DNA of 64,000 bases, taken from NCBI GenBank assembly GCA_038503035.1, contig JAVSML010024320.1, positions 642,375 to 706,374 of the forward strand. The letters run 5' to 3'. Under the pieces are notes generated by a model that was given only the letters and a program-made list of their open reading frames with translations, was not told the DNA's origin and searched no databases. How positions within the stretch are numbered: position 1 is the first letter of the stretch; each line of letters begins with the position of its first letter. Source of the stretch: Crocodylus rhombifer. Its lineage: Eukaryota > Chordata > Crocodylia > Crocodylidae. Of this stretch, positions 11,866 through 21,817 are shown piece by piece. The translations under genes and the position numbers were made by a program.

Positions 11866-12030
11866 ATTTTGAGCTTGAAAGTCAGAGGTTGGACAGATGA
11901 GGAACCTCTGTCAGTGGAAGTTTTTAAGTGCAAATGAATCTGTGATGGTTTAGACAGAGATAATCCTGCCTTGAATAGATCTCTTGAAGGCCATTCCAGC
12001 CTTATTTTTCTATGAATCTGATGTATGCTA
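11866..12030 (+). mobile_element. CR1-type LINE 3' end
   Basis: CAGTGGAAGTTTTTAAGTGC corresponds to the last codons of CR1 ORF2 (VEVFK). It is followed by GGCCATTCCAGCCTTATTTT and CTATGAATC, the usual CR1 3' terminus. Only the last 160 bases are present, as is normal for 5'-truncated CR1 copies. Confidence 0.65.
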
Positions 12031-13194
12031 GCCACATCACCCCCTTGTGTGAGGTCGGGTATGGATGCCAGTGGGCCTTCTTGGTTCAGGTGGGCCATGA
12101 CTGACTGAGTTGTCCTATTGGAATCAGGACCGCCTTTTAAAAAAAAACCCTCATAACTAATTGTTTGTATTAATCAGTTTGGGGATGACCAGTTTGAGAT
12201 GCCTCAGATGGACTTTATTTTATTTTATTTTATTTTTTTGCTGCAGTGGCCCAGCTCATTGTGCAAAAATAAGCATTAACACAAATCTTTCTAGGACTGG
12301 GACCTCAATATGTAATACTGTAAAGAAATAGGTTTTTTTAGTGATTTAGACATGTTTTATATTATGCGATTAGAAGCTATTTTATATTCCACTGCAGTTT
12401 TCTTGCCACTGCTACCAGAGTCCTTTGAACACAACAGGGCATTAGATAATAGACAATAAAATACTTCAGCCTGGGAAATGGAAATAAAACCCGAATGTGC
12501 TAATGTAATCCACCTGAGTCAAAAGAGCCAAAAGTCTTCTCTGATGACAAGTCAGTACAAGAAAAATCACATGCAGAGGAAATGCAGCACTTTACCACAG
12601 GGCACAGCTATTAGCAGAATTGCAGCTGTCCTACACATGCTCAAAGGAATCAATGAAGTGATAGCTTCCAATATTTGTCCAAACATGCTCAGATGAAATA
12701 AAGCACATGAAGCTGTGATCAAAATTCAGCAAGGAGAATTTCCCTGATGAAGGTCAAAGACTGCATTGTCATCCCTGAGAGCCTGACAGATGAAGATCAT
12801 TTTATTTTGTACGTGATTGAAAAAAGGAATGAATGTTACTATTGTTGTGGGAGAGAGTTCTGTGTACCATGGTATTGATCTAATTGCCCATTGAAGCCAC
12901 TGGGCATTGGATCAGGCCCTAAGCCAAGGACTGCTATTATAATAAAGGGGCCAGCTTCAATTCTTGTTAAATAGAGCTGAGTGAATACTCCAAAAACTGT
13001 TTTGGGAAAACTCTTGCCCAGCCCCACCCCCCAAAAATTGAATTGGATTTGGTTTTGTTCATGCCCTTCTTTAGTGCCTTGCTAAAAATATTCTAGCAAG
13101 CAGCTTCACCAGCAGAAATGTTTGTAAAGACAGTGAATTTTACGTGGCTTTTAGCAAATTTTTTGGAATGCAGATCTCAAACTTATCCACCTCA
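12031..13194. other. Unassigned stretch
   Basis: It contains the ATTTT microsatellite at 12214-12239 and an R3-type fragment (CCCATTGAAGCCACTGGGC) at about 12888-12906. No gene was recognised. Confidence 0.45.
12214..12239 (+). repeat. (TTTTA)n pentanucleotide tract
   Basis: Four TTTTA units end in a T run. Confidence 0.9.
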
Positions 13195-13580
13195 GAAATT
13201 AGAGCCTGATTTTTAAAAAGCAAGTGCAGATTTTGTAGGCCCACCTTCAACAGCTTAAAGGAGCCTAATTTTCACAGGGCAGGTGCTCAACTTTTTTTTC
13301 TGAAAAACAAGGCCACTTCAGGAAATCTTAAGGGCCTTGTTACATGTGGCACTTCGACCTGCTCAAATGTTGATCGGTTTTAGTGCTAGCTTGAGTTTGG
13401 ACTGGTCACACATTCAAGCCAGTAGGAGCCTCGAAGACTGAAGGGCCACTCCACCCCCATCCTGGGCTTCTCCCCTGCCACCTGCCCCCTGAGGCTCCCC
13501 CTGTTTTCCCCTCCCTGGGGTTGTGAACAGGTTTGAATTTTCCTGTTCTGCAAGCCTCCGGGTCTACCACAACACACAAC
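13195..13580. repeat. Two repeat fragments, one resembling a TIR terminus
   Basis: 13195-13320 contains GAGCCTGATTTTTAAAAAGC and AGGTGCTCAAC, resembling a common reptile short repeat. At 13332 GGGCCTTGTTACATGTGGCA resembles the termini of the element at 22916-23632 (GGGGTCTTGTCACATGGGAC in its right end read in reverse). A GC-rich segment follows to about 13580, but no closing inverted terminus was found. Confidence 0.35.
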
Positions 13581-14079
13581 CTTTTACCTTTCAGGATTTC
13601 CCATTAGTTACAAAACTGCTGGACGGTTTCAGAAATAATGATGGCAAAAACAAGTGGCAGAATATCAAGACCCCAAGGAATTTCTTAATGAATGGAACTT
13701 GAAACAGTATTTTGTCAGGCTAATTGCATGCTGAAAAAAAAGCTTTCAGTTATATTTTGAAAATATATTCAGTTTGACGTTGAAGTGTTATGGATTAAGC
13801 TGCAGTGAATTCTGTGCCTCATTTTTACCTGACTTATGTCTTTGTGCAAATAATAATACTCCAAATTTTGCCCTCAAGATATATCCAAGCAAGTCCCACA
13901 GAAGATAACTAGAGTTTTGCATGCATATCCCAGGGCAGAATTTTGCTCTATATGTTCAACAATAGTGCTTTAAACTCTTCCTAATTACTAGCTCACCAGA
14001 AGTGTTTTTCTTTCTCATTCTTTTGGATTTAACTATGAACTTTTAACTGTTTTTTTTTCCTATGCAAAGAATGTACAGT
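13581..14079. other. Unassigned stretch
   Basis: AT-rich. Nothing recognised on either strand. Confidence 0.45.
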
Positions 14080-14375
14080 TCATAGAAACAAGGAATTGCA
14101 AAGACCTTTTGGGTTATTCACTCTATTGTCTGGCGGCTACACATGGCTCTTCCCTGAAGTGCTTTTTCCAATGATTTGTCCAGCTTAATTTAATTTTTTC
14201 CAAGTGATGGGACTGCCATCAGTTCCCATGGACACTGAGATGAGAATAAGAAATCTCACTATCAAGAAGTTTCTCTGGTATTGAGTCTAAATTCCCCCTT
14301 CTTTAATTGAATTCATTATACCTAGATTGAAGCCTGTGTGCCTCAGCTAATACTTCCTTCCTATTCTTTTGTGTA
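14080..14375 (-). mobile_element. CR1/L3-type LINE 3' fragment
   Basis: On this strand it starts CATAGAAACAAGGAATTGCA, the reverse complement of a CR1 3' end. It continues through CAATGATTTGTCCAGCTTAA and CTCACTATCAAGAAGTTTCT, which match the reverse of CR1 ORF2 C-terminal and 3' sequence. It is more diverged than the adjacent copy at 14805-16365 and is probably a separate insertion. Confidence 0.6.
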
Positions 14376-14804
14376 CAGAATTAGGATATACCATTACTGT
14401 TACCAGCACTAAAACACTGAGTTCTTTAACACATTCTGGTGGCTAGACCATGTAAGAGAGGTTTATAAATCAGTTACTGTCTATGAGTTGATGCATCTGG
14501 TAACTTAGATTGATAAGTAAAAGGTTTAGATTCATGCACCTTGGTTTCAGTCTCCACTGATGAGCTTTCAGGCGCATTATTATAGTATCATGTATTCTCC
14601 CCTTATGTATCTTTTAGCTGGATATAATAATTTGGGGAATATCTATGCACTGCTTATTAACTTAGCTTTGATACTGGGGATGTTCTGTGCATAGCTATAT
14701 AAGACAGCAGACTGTTTTGAATGTGGAACTTATCTGCTGCCTTTAGCCATTTTAACCTCATTGCAGAACTAAAATGCAGAAGGATTATGATAGAGGACTT
14801 GCAA
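14376..14804. other. Unassigned stretch between two CR1 copies
   Basis: No feature recognised. It may include very decayed LINE sequence. Confidence 0.4.
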
Positions 14805-16365
14805 TTGAAGACTGTTCAACTTGAGACCATTGCTCCTTGTTCTGTTATCTGCCACCACTGAATAAGCTCAGTTCCCTCAGCTTCTCCTCAGAAGCCATGT
14901 GCCCCAGACATCTAACTTTTTTCGTTGCTGTCTGCTGGACTATCCAATTTGTCCACATCTGCTCTGTAGTGGGAGGCCCAAAACTGGACACGGTACTCTA
15001 GATGTGGCCTCACCAATGCTGAATAGAAGGGAATAATCACTTCCCTCGATCTGCTGGCAATGCTCCTACTTATGCAGCTCAGTATGCTGTTAGCCTTCTT
15101 GGGAACAAGAAAATACAATTGACTTATATTCAGCTTCTTGTCCACTGTAAATCCCAGGTCCGTTCTGCAGAGCTGCTGCTTAGCCACTCGGTCCCCAGCA
15201 CATACCAGTGCATGGAATTGTTCTGTTCTAAGTGGAGGACTTTACACTTGTCTTTATTGAACCTTATGAGATTTCCTTTAGTCAAATTCTCCAATTCGTC
15301 TAGGCCTCTCTGAATCCTGCCCCTCCTCTCCAGCACATCTACTAGTTCCCCCAGCTTGGTGTCACCTGCAAGCTTGCTGAGGATGCACTCCCTCCCATCT
15401 TCCAGGGCATTGATTAAGACAGCGAACAAAACTGGCCCCAGGACCAACCCCTGGGGCACTCCACTTGATACCAGCTGCCAACTAAATATTGAGCCATTGA
15501 TTAGTACCCTTTGACCCCACCCATCCAGCAGTTTTCTATCTACCTTATAGTCCATTCAAACAACCCAGACTTCCTTAGCTTGCTTGTGTGAATATTGTGG
15601 GAGATCATATCAAAAGCCTTGCTAAAGTTAATGTATATCACATCCACTGTTTTCTGCATCCACAGAGCCAATCGTCTCATCATAGAAGGCAATCGAGTTG
15701 GTCAGGCATAACTTGCCTTTGGTGAATCCATGCTGACTGTTCATAATCACCGTCTTCTCCTCCAAGTGCTTAGAAATGTATTCCTTGAAAACCTGCTCCA
15801 TGATTCTTCCAGGGACTGATGTGAGGCTGACCAGTCTGTAGTTTCCTGGATCCTCCTTCTTTCCTTTCTTCAAGATGCGCACAATATTTGCCCTTTTCCA
15901 ATCTTCCAGAACCTCTCCTGATTGCCATGAGCTTTCACAGATGATGGCCAGTGGCTCTGCAATCACATCTGCCCACACTTTATTGTGTTTCACCCCATGG
16001 ACTTGTACACTCCCATCTTTTCTAAATAGTCCCTAACCTGTTCTTTTGCCACTATTGGCTGCTCACCTCCTCCCCAAACTATGCTGCTAGGTGCAGTAGT
16101 TTGAGAGCTGACCTTGCCTGTGAAAACTGAGGTGAAAAAGGCATTAAGTGCTTCAGCCTTTTCCCCATCATCTGTCACTAAGTTGCCTCTACCATTCGGT
16201 AAAGGACCCACACTTACTATGATCTTCCTCTTCTTGCTGACATACTTATAGAAACTGTTTTTGTTACCCTTCATGTCCCTTGCTAGCTGCAACTCCAGTT
16301 GAACTTTGGCATTCCTGGTTTTATCCCTGCATGCCCAAGCAGTGATCTTTTACTCCTCCCTAGTA
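14805..16365 (-). mobile_element. CR1 LINE, 5'-truncated, dead ORF2 (reverse transcriptase)
   Basis: Reading from high to low coordinates, three open blocks follow CR1 ORF2. 16292-15990 holds the pre-RT segment (NKNSFYKYVSKKRK, LNAFFTSVFTGK). 15993-15628 holds the N-terminal part of the RT domain ([29 protein letters not shown]). 15555-15130 holds the palm (VPQGLVLGPVLF) and thumb (LIRFNKDKCKVLHL). The catalytic box that should read FADD reads LAGD, and the motif A Asp is Asn (INFSKAF) after a frameshift near 15630. It is non-functional. The 5' endonuclease region and the extreme 3' end are absent. In life such a protein would copy CR1 RNA at a nicked target site in the nucleus. Confidence 0.9.
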
Positions 16366-16826
16366 GCATAAGAGTAGTACCCTAAGACAAACAATCAACT
16401 CTTGCCCCAGGGAACATAGTTTTCCAAGTCTCATTCCTGGTTTGGAGGTAACTAAGCAAGAAAACCCCTGATGGATTTTGATAACCTAATATGGCTGATT
16501 AGGAGGGTCACCTGACAAAGGAACTAGAAGGTATAAAAAACATTAGTAGAAACAGTTTGTCAAGAGAGCAGAAGGGAACTGATGGCAACAGAAAGGGAGA
16601 AGGAAAAAAAGTTCCCCAATTTCTAGAAGCAGCCAAGTGCAGGGGAGGATGAGCATCTCTACCCTCTGTTTTGTGCTACTGTGGTGTTACAAACCTCTGA
16701 TGAACCAGAAGCTGATTATATGGCCAAATTTGGCAAAGCATTGGCCATCTACCAAGCAAGGTCCTTTCAGCACCTCAAGCAGCCAAGGCTAGTCTATCTC
16801 TGTGTTTGAATGTGTTTAATACATCT
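16366..16826. other. Unassigned stretch with a promoter-like TATA motif
   Basis: GGTATAAAAAAC at about 16530-16541 follows GGTCACCTGACAAAGGAACT. The arrangement is reminiscent of a retroelement LTR promoter, but no paired LTR, primer site or gag/pol was seen, so no element is called. Confidence 0.3.
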
Positions 16827-16834
16827 CTATAAGC

Positions 16835-17016
16835 CAACCTTTTATAAACCACAGACCAGTGGGAGTGGGATGGGGCACACACACAAAGCCAGTTGCCTCC
16901 TGCGGCTGCCCCACTGCCCAGCTTTAACCCCAGAAGCTGCTCACCTGGGCGGACAGACAGGGGTCCGAGCGGAGGCTCGTGCCACAACTCAGCAGCCCGA
17001 TGGTTGGGAACCTCTG
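16835..17016. mobile_element. hAT-like MITE with 8-bp target duplication
   Basis: The flanks are CTATAAGC (16827-16834) and CTATAAGG (17017-17024), identical at seven of eight positions. The right end reads, in reverse, CAGAGGTTCCCAACCATC. The left begins CAACCTTTTATAAACC, so the left terminal ten bases (CAGAGGTTCC) appear deleted between two C runs. CAGNGGTTCCCAACC termini and 8-bp duplications are characteristic of hAT elements. The 182-bp interior is GC-rich and non-coding. Confidence 0.65.
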
Positions 17017-17024
17017 CTATAAGG

Positions 17025-17707
17025 TATCTGCATAAATTATAGTAATGGAGGCTAAGCTTCCATAAGTATCAGGTTTACTTTTCTAGCTTATTAGAATGTT
17101 TTAATCTTTTTATGAATTTACAATAGGAGAAATAGGTTGTTGCAGTGTGGAGTACAATCCTGTCGTGAGTTAAAGACTATAGAAAGGAAAAATAGGCATT
17201 GTAGGCCACAATCTTTTTCACCTATGGGGCACTTAAATGCAATTCTGTCAGAGCTGTAGTGAGCTCAGTCAGTGCTGGGGATGGGGATGGGGAGGAAGGA
17301 AAGTTTTACTTGATCAATCCCTCTATGCAATAGCAGTAGCCGTAGTAGCTGTCTTCCCTGTGCAGAGTCAGGGCAGTAGCAGCAGAACAACAGTCCAGCT
17401 CTCTGGGTGCTGCTCCTGGGGCCCCCATTTGCTTGCCTCATCCCAGGTATGCTACTGGGCACAAACCTGTGCCTACTGTAAGAAAAACTCCCTGAGGCTG
17501 AGGGAAAGGTGGGAGAGTGCAGTACTGCTCCTGTCATGGTAAAGATTTTTTGCAGGGAGGGAGTTTCATGCCCCATTATATTTGGCACCTGGAGCTGTTG
17601 ACCCACTGGCCCCCCTAGATACATTTCTGAATTCAGTTCTGTCTTGTTCAAGTCCCTGAAAATCCATGAATGTATATTTTTTGTAATACACTGTCATTTT
17701 ATCCTTA
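17025..17707. other. Unassigned stretch
   Basis: Frames of 101 and 128 codons overlap on opposite strands at 17237-17651 without recognisable domains. I regard them as chance frames. Confidence 0.4.
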
Positions 17708-19005
17708 AGATGATAGGATCATAGAAAAGGAGGGCTGGAATGGACCTTGCAAGGTCATCTAGGATCAAGGCAGGATCAACCCTAACTAAACCATCCCAGT
17801 CTCTCCAACCTGCTCTTCAATTTTTCCATTTCCAGGGACAGATATTCCACAGTTTCTCTAGGTGCCTGTTCCAATACTTGAACAACCCTCAGAGTCAAAT
17901 AGTTCCTCCTAATCTCCAATCTGCTGAAGCCTGAGGTCAGTGATCCTAGTGCTGTGCCCTACAGCCACAGAGAAAAGCCCGTCGCTATTCTCTCTATATT
18001 CACCCTTCAGCTATTTAAAGACTGTTATCAAATTTCCTCCCTCCCCTTAGCAGTTTTCTCTTCTCCAAACTAAATAGCCCTAGTTCTTTCAGCCTTTTCT
18101 TATAGGCCTCCAAGGCCACTTATAATTTTTGTTTCTCTGCACTGGACTCTTTCCAATCTGTCCACATCCTTCTTGAAGTGTATAGCCTAAAAGTGGACAC
18201 TGTGCTTCAGGCAAGGCCTTATCAGTACTAAAAAGAGCAGAAGAGTAGCTTCCCTTGATTTGCAAGTGACACTCTTGTTAATACAATCCAGTACGCTGTT
18301 GGCCTTTTTGGCAATGAGAGCACACTATTGACTTATATTCAGCTTAAGAGCTACTGTAACCCCCAGGTCCTTCTCTGCAATACTGCAGCCTAGCCAGTCA
18401 CTCCCCAGTCTGTATTTGTGCATGCATGCAATTATTCTGTCCCAAGTGCAGGACTTTGTATTTATCCTTGTTGAACTTTATCCGATTGATCACAGTCAAT
18501 TTCTGCAGTCCATTCAGATCATTCTGGATTCTGGCCCTGCCATCCAGAGTGTCTACAACTCCACCCAACTCAGTATCATCCAATGTACTAAGCATGTACT
18601 CAGTCCCATTGTCCACATCATTAATGAAGATGTTGAGCATTACTGTACCCAGGGCAGGCCCCAGAAACCGCACTTGATACCTCCTCCCAGCTAGACTTTA
18701 AGCCATTGATGGCTATGCACTGAGCATGATGATCCAACCAGTTATGTATCCACCTTAGAGTACTTTCACCTGGTCTGTATTTCCTTAGTTTGTTAATGAG
18801 AATGCCATGGGAAGCAATGCCAAAAGCCTTGTTAAAGTCAAGGTACATCACATCCACTGCACTCCTCCCACTCACAGAGTCTGTCACCTTATCAAAGAAG
18901 AAAATCAACTTGGTCGGGCATGACTTGCTCTTGGTGATTTCTTTTTAGTACTGCATCACAAAAAATGCAGCAAGGAGGAGGAAGATCCACTCAACTTTTG
19001 TATTA
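17708..19005 (-). mobile_element. CR1 LINE, 3' part of ORF2 plus 3' end, unusual 5' extension
   Basis: The 3' end is at the low-coordinate side (ATCATAGAAAAGGAGGGCTG is the reverse of a CR1 tail). Going up, 18673-18398 encodes the RT palm to thumb (VMLNIFINDVDNGTEY, NRIKFNKDKYKVLHLGQNN). 18908-18621 encodes motif A (VDVMYLDFNKAFG), whose Asp is kept. The FADD box reads TLDD, so the enzyme is dead, and frames are broken between blocks. Upstream of a CACCAAGAGCAAGTCATGCC segment the usual CR1 sequence is replaced by a stretch (about 18945-19005) shared at about 90% identity with the CR1 at 36254. Confidence 0.85.
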
Positions 19006-19554
19006 TCAGTGTTTCAAAGACTCAAGCAGGATGGAATCAGATGGCCCGGGGGTGCATAACTTTACTTATATGCCTAATAGTTGAAATAGAATCTGGTCCC
19101 CTGTTCTCAGTGTGGGAAGAAACTATGCAGATATCAGTATTCCTAGAATTGTTCAACCTGATGCATCAGATTCACTCTGGGTGTGGTTTCACTGGAAGAG
19201 GGTTTCAGACCTGAGGGAAAGTGGTAGTGCCACCTTCCAAGGCAGAACTGCTGTAAATTCCAAGCTGAACTTCATTAGGACACCACTGACACAAACTCTT
19301 TTGAAGATGCCATGAATTAGCATGTTGCTTAGCAGGGCTGACCTACCTTTCCCAGGCCAGTTATGCTCACTTTGTGGATTGCTCCAGCTGTTTGTACACT
19401 CCCCAGCAGAACAGACTTTGCAGATGATTTATTCTGTTATAGCACTTCCATTTGAGGTATTTTTCCCACTTCAGGGGGACCTCATATTAGTCTTTATCAT
19501 AGGGACCTGACTTCTACCTGCTGTATGTAGATGAACCACCAAGTAGAGGGTGTG
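19006..19554. other. Unassigned stretch
   Basis: Short plus-strand frames at 19112-19510 lack known motifs. Nothing recognised. Confidence 0.4.
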
Positions 19555-20300
19555 ACTGAAGAAGCAGCAATATTTGCTGATCTCAACATTATTTAGTGAA
19601 GATGAGAGAGAAATGAGGATTGTTAAGTCCAGAAAGCCCTATCAAAACTAGGCAATTGGGCAGCAAAATGGCAGATTAAATTATTTGTAGACAAGTGCAA
19701 GGTCATGCACATTGGAAGGAGCAATTTAAACTACACGCTGATGGATTCTGAATTAGCTCTAACTTCTCAGGAAAAAAGATCCTGGGCATCATTACAGGTG
19801 GCTTGATGAAGGCATCTTCTCTATGTGCAGAAGCAGTTTCAAAAAGGCAAATAAGATATTTGGCCGCACTGAGAAGTAGCTGGTGAATAGCATGGACATA
19901 ATTATACAGTGCCATTATATGAAACCACAGTACTCTCTGTCCTCACCTTGAATACTGAATCCATTTTTGGTCATCTCACCCTGGAAAGGCAGCAAGAGAA
20001 ATAGGAAAGGTCCACAGAAGGGCAAACAAAATGATTACACAGAAGCACTGGGAGATGTTTTATACTGGGAGAAAATGTAAAAGATGGGTGTCCCTTAATT
20101 TAAAAGAGAGAAAAATAAGACAAGATAAGAGAAGGTTCTATAAAATACGAAGTACTATGCTGAGAAAGGCAGTCATATTCTTCTGTTTTTAAACTTTCCT
20201 ATAATGCAAGCATGTACAAGAAAAGCCCTGAAATACCAGTTTATAGAACAGAGTATTAACCTGGGAAACCCAGTGACAGGATAAAATCATAACAAAGGGA
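19555..20300 (+). mobile_element. Old CR1/L3-type LINE fragment (RT thumb and C-terminus)
   Basis: Translating across frames gives FVDKCKVMHIGRSNLNYT-like sequence (standard CR1: FNKDKCKVLHLG), then a KAS(S)LCAEAV block and FLVISPWKGSKRN, followed by an LYWEKMKKMG-like block, in the order of the CR1/L3 RT C-terminus. Many stops and frameshifts make it older than the 34-kb and 48-kb copies. It ends without a clear CR1 3' terminus. Confidence 0.6.
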
Positions 20301-20639
20301 GTCAAGCTCTGATTTAGACATTTCTGGGGTGATTCTCATTTGCACCAACACCCAGATCCTCACTGCCCAAGAGGAGTAAAGGCATCTTAGCATTAATGAG
20401 AATCAGTCCTTTATGTGCCTCAGTTGTTACCCTAGCTACAGTAAATGCCTTCTTCTTCAGCAATCCCTCGCAGTCAAGGATGATGGTCTTCCATGATTAT
20501 CTTATCTGTGTGGCCAAAGATGGCTGATGAGGCCTGTCCAGGATCAACAGACTTTACTGCAGCTCAGAGACGTGTTTCCATGTAAAATAGGTTGCACTGG
20601 ATTCTAGATTTGGTCCATAATATGCTGTTTCTACCACTC
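20301..20639. other. Unassigned stretch
   Basis: Nothing firmly recognised. The segment from 20450 may belong to the LINE relic that follows, because GATGATGGTCTTCCATGATT reads smoothly into it. Confidence 0.35.
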
Positions 20640-20835
20640 CCACTTTTCCACCTCCTGTTGTTGTGAGGTTTCAAAGTACTGAGATCTCTGCAGCAGACTC
20701 TTCCTCCATTTGGGGCAGTCCTGGACAATAGTCTCCATGAGCTGCTATCAATGTTGCATTTTTTTTAAGTTGACCTTGAAGATGTACCTGAAGCACTTCC
20801 TCTGCCATCCACTTGAGCATATGGGGGTTATAATG
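20640..20835 (-). mobile_element. Relic of a non-CR1 LINE ORF C-terminus
   Basis: On the minus strand the frames give CFRYIFKVNLKK, then ETIVQDCPKWRKSLLQ and RSQYFETSQQQEVEKW. The pattern (basic segment, aromatic-W-E, DxxxWR, FE near a Gln/Glu-rich tail) resembles the C-terminal tail of reverse-transcriptase ORFs seen in other vertebrate LINE clades rather than CR1. The exact clade is not resolved from this fragment. Confidence 0.4.
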
Positions 20836-21179
20836 CCCCAAACTTCAGAGCCCTTAAACTAATCATTAGCTGCTATATTAAGAGGGAGAAATTTACCCCT
20901 TCAGTGTATAGGACTTTAATGTATCATTACTTATAACTTTTTATTCAAGCATCCAACACTGGTCTCCCTATACAATGACTACAAGGGATCAGCAGAGTCC
21001 CAAAAAATACCCTAGCACTTCTACATATATGCCAACTTGATCACTGGTTCGCTACTGTATAAAAAAGAGCCCAGATGGGATCCCTACTCTTTGTAGTGAA
21101 AAGCAGTTTTATGTGACATTTTTACAGGCTATGGCTGGATTTAACTCACTGAAGAAAGATCTTCCATCCTCCAAAAACT
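20836..21179. other. Unassigned stretch
   Basis: Nothing recognised. Confidence 0.4.
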
Positions 21180-21570
21180 GGAACTGGGTGCAGATATTGA
21201 GGCTTGAAGGTGCAGGAAGGGAAATGGCTAGAAACTTGGATGAATGTTAAAGGAAGAAGTGATGAGTGTTGGGAAAATGTGAAGAGATGAGAAGTAAGCT
21301 ATAAGAAGGGGGAAACAAAAGGAAAGATGGTGAGGATTGAGGGGCTAGAGAATAAGAAACAAAAGAAGAGGGAGAAGAATGAGAAAGGGAATAATAATAG
21401 ATTGCAAAATCTATGGAGAGAAAGACTGAATACAGCACAGGGGAAAATAAGGAGGGGTGAGAGTAAGCTAAAGGGAGAGAAACAAAATAGATGGAAAATT
21501 GTGAAATCAAAGGAGAGAAAAAGGAAGAAAGTCAGGAAAAGGACATGATGGAAAAGAAACAAGGGGTCCC
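21180..21570 (+). repeat. Purine-rich low-complexity tract
   Basis: The plus strand is strongly enriched in A and G over nearly 400 bases (runs such as AAAGAAGAGGGAGAAGAATG) with few pyrimidines. Frames on both strands, including Phe/Ser-rich minus-strand frames, are consequences of this composition and are not genes. Long purine tracts can form triplex or unusual structures and are often replication-slippage products. Confidence 0.75.
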
Positions 21571-21737
21571 AAGTCATCTGTCCAATATTTTAATTGAAAA
21601 ATGAATGTCAACAATTATATTAAATGCATGAAAATAGTAACTTCATAGGCACAGAGAGAATACAGAATGGCGCAAGAATGCGGGGTGATATATGAGACAT
21701 AGTATGATACAGGATTGGATTTAAAAATCCGTAAACA

Positions 21738-21800
21738 TTAATACTGTTCCTAGCTCTGCCCTGAAACTGTTACATGACTTTGAACAAGTCACAAGTAAAT
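21738..21800 (+). mobile_element. MIR/CORE-SINE fragment
   Basis: CTAGCTCTGCCCTGAAACTG followed by ACATGACTTTGAACAAGTCA matches the MIR sequence around the CORE start (GCTCTGCCACTTACTAGCTG, GTGACCTTGGGCAAGTCA). It is cut off where the Harbinger-like element begins. Confidence 0.5.
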
Positions 21801-21817
21801 TACTTGCAAGGAAAGGC

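Noticed and set aside
16480..16640. LTR or gene promoter with TATAAAA
   Set aside because: A single TATA-like motif without other promoter or LTR features is expected by chance in AT-rich DNA.
21247..21577. Phe/Ser/Leu-rich minus-strand frames that could look like membrane proteins
   Set aside because: They are translations of the purine-rich tract read from its pyrimidine strand, and there is no start or splice context.
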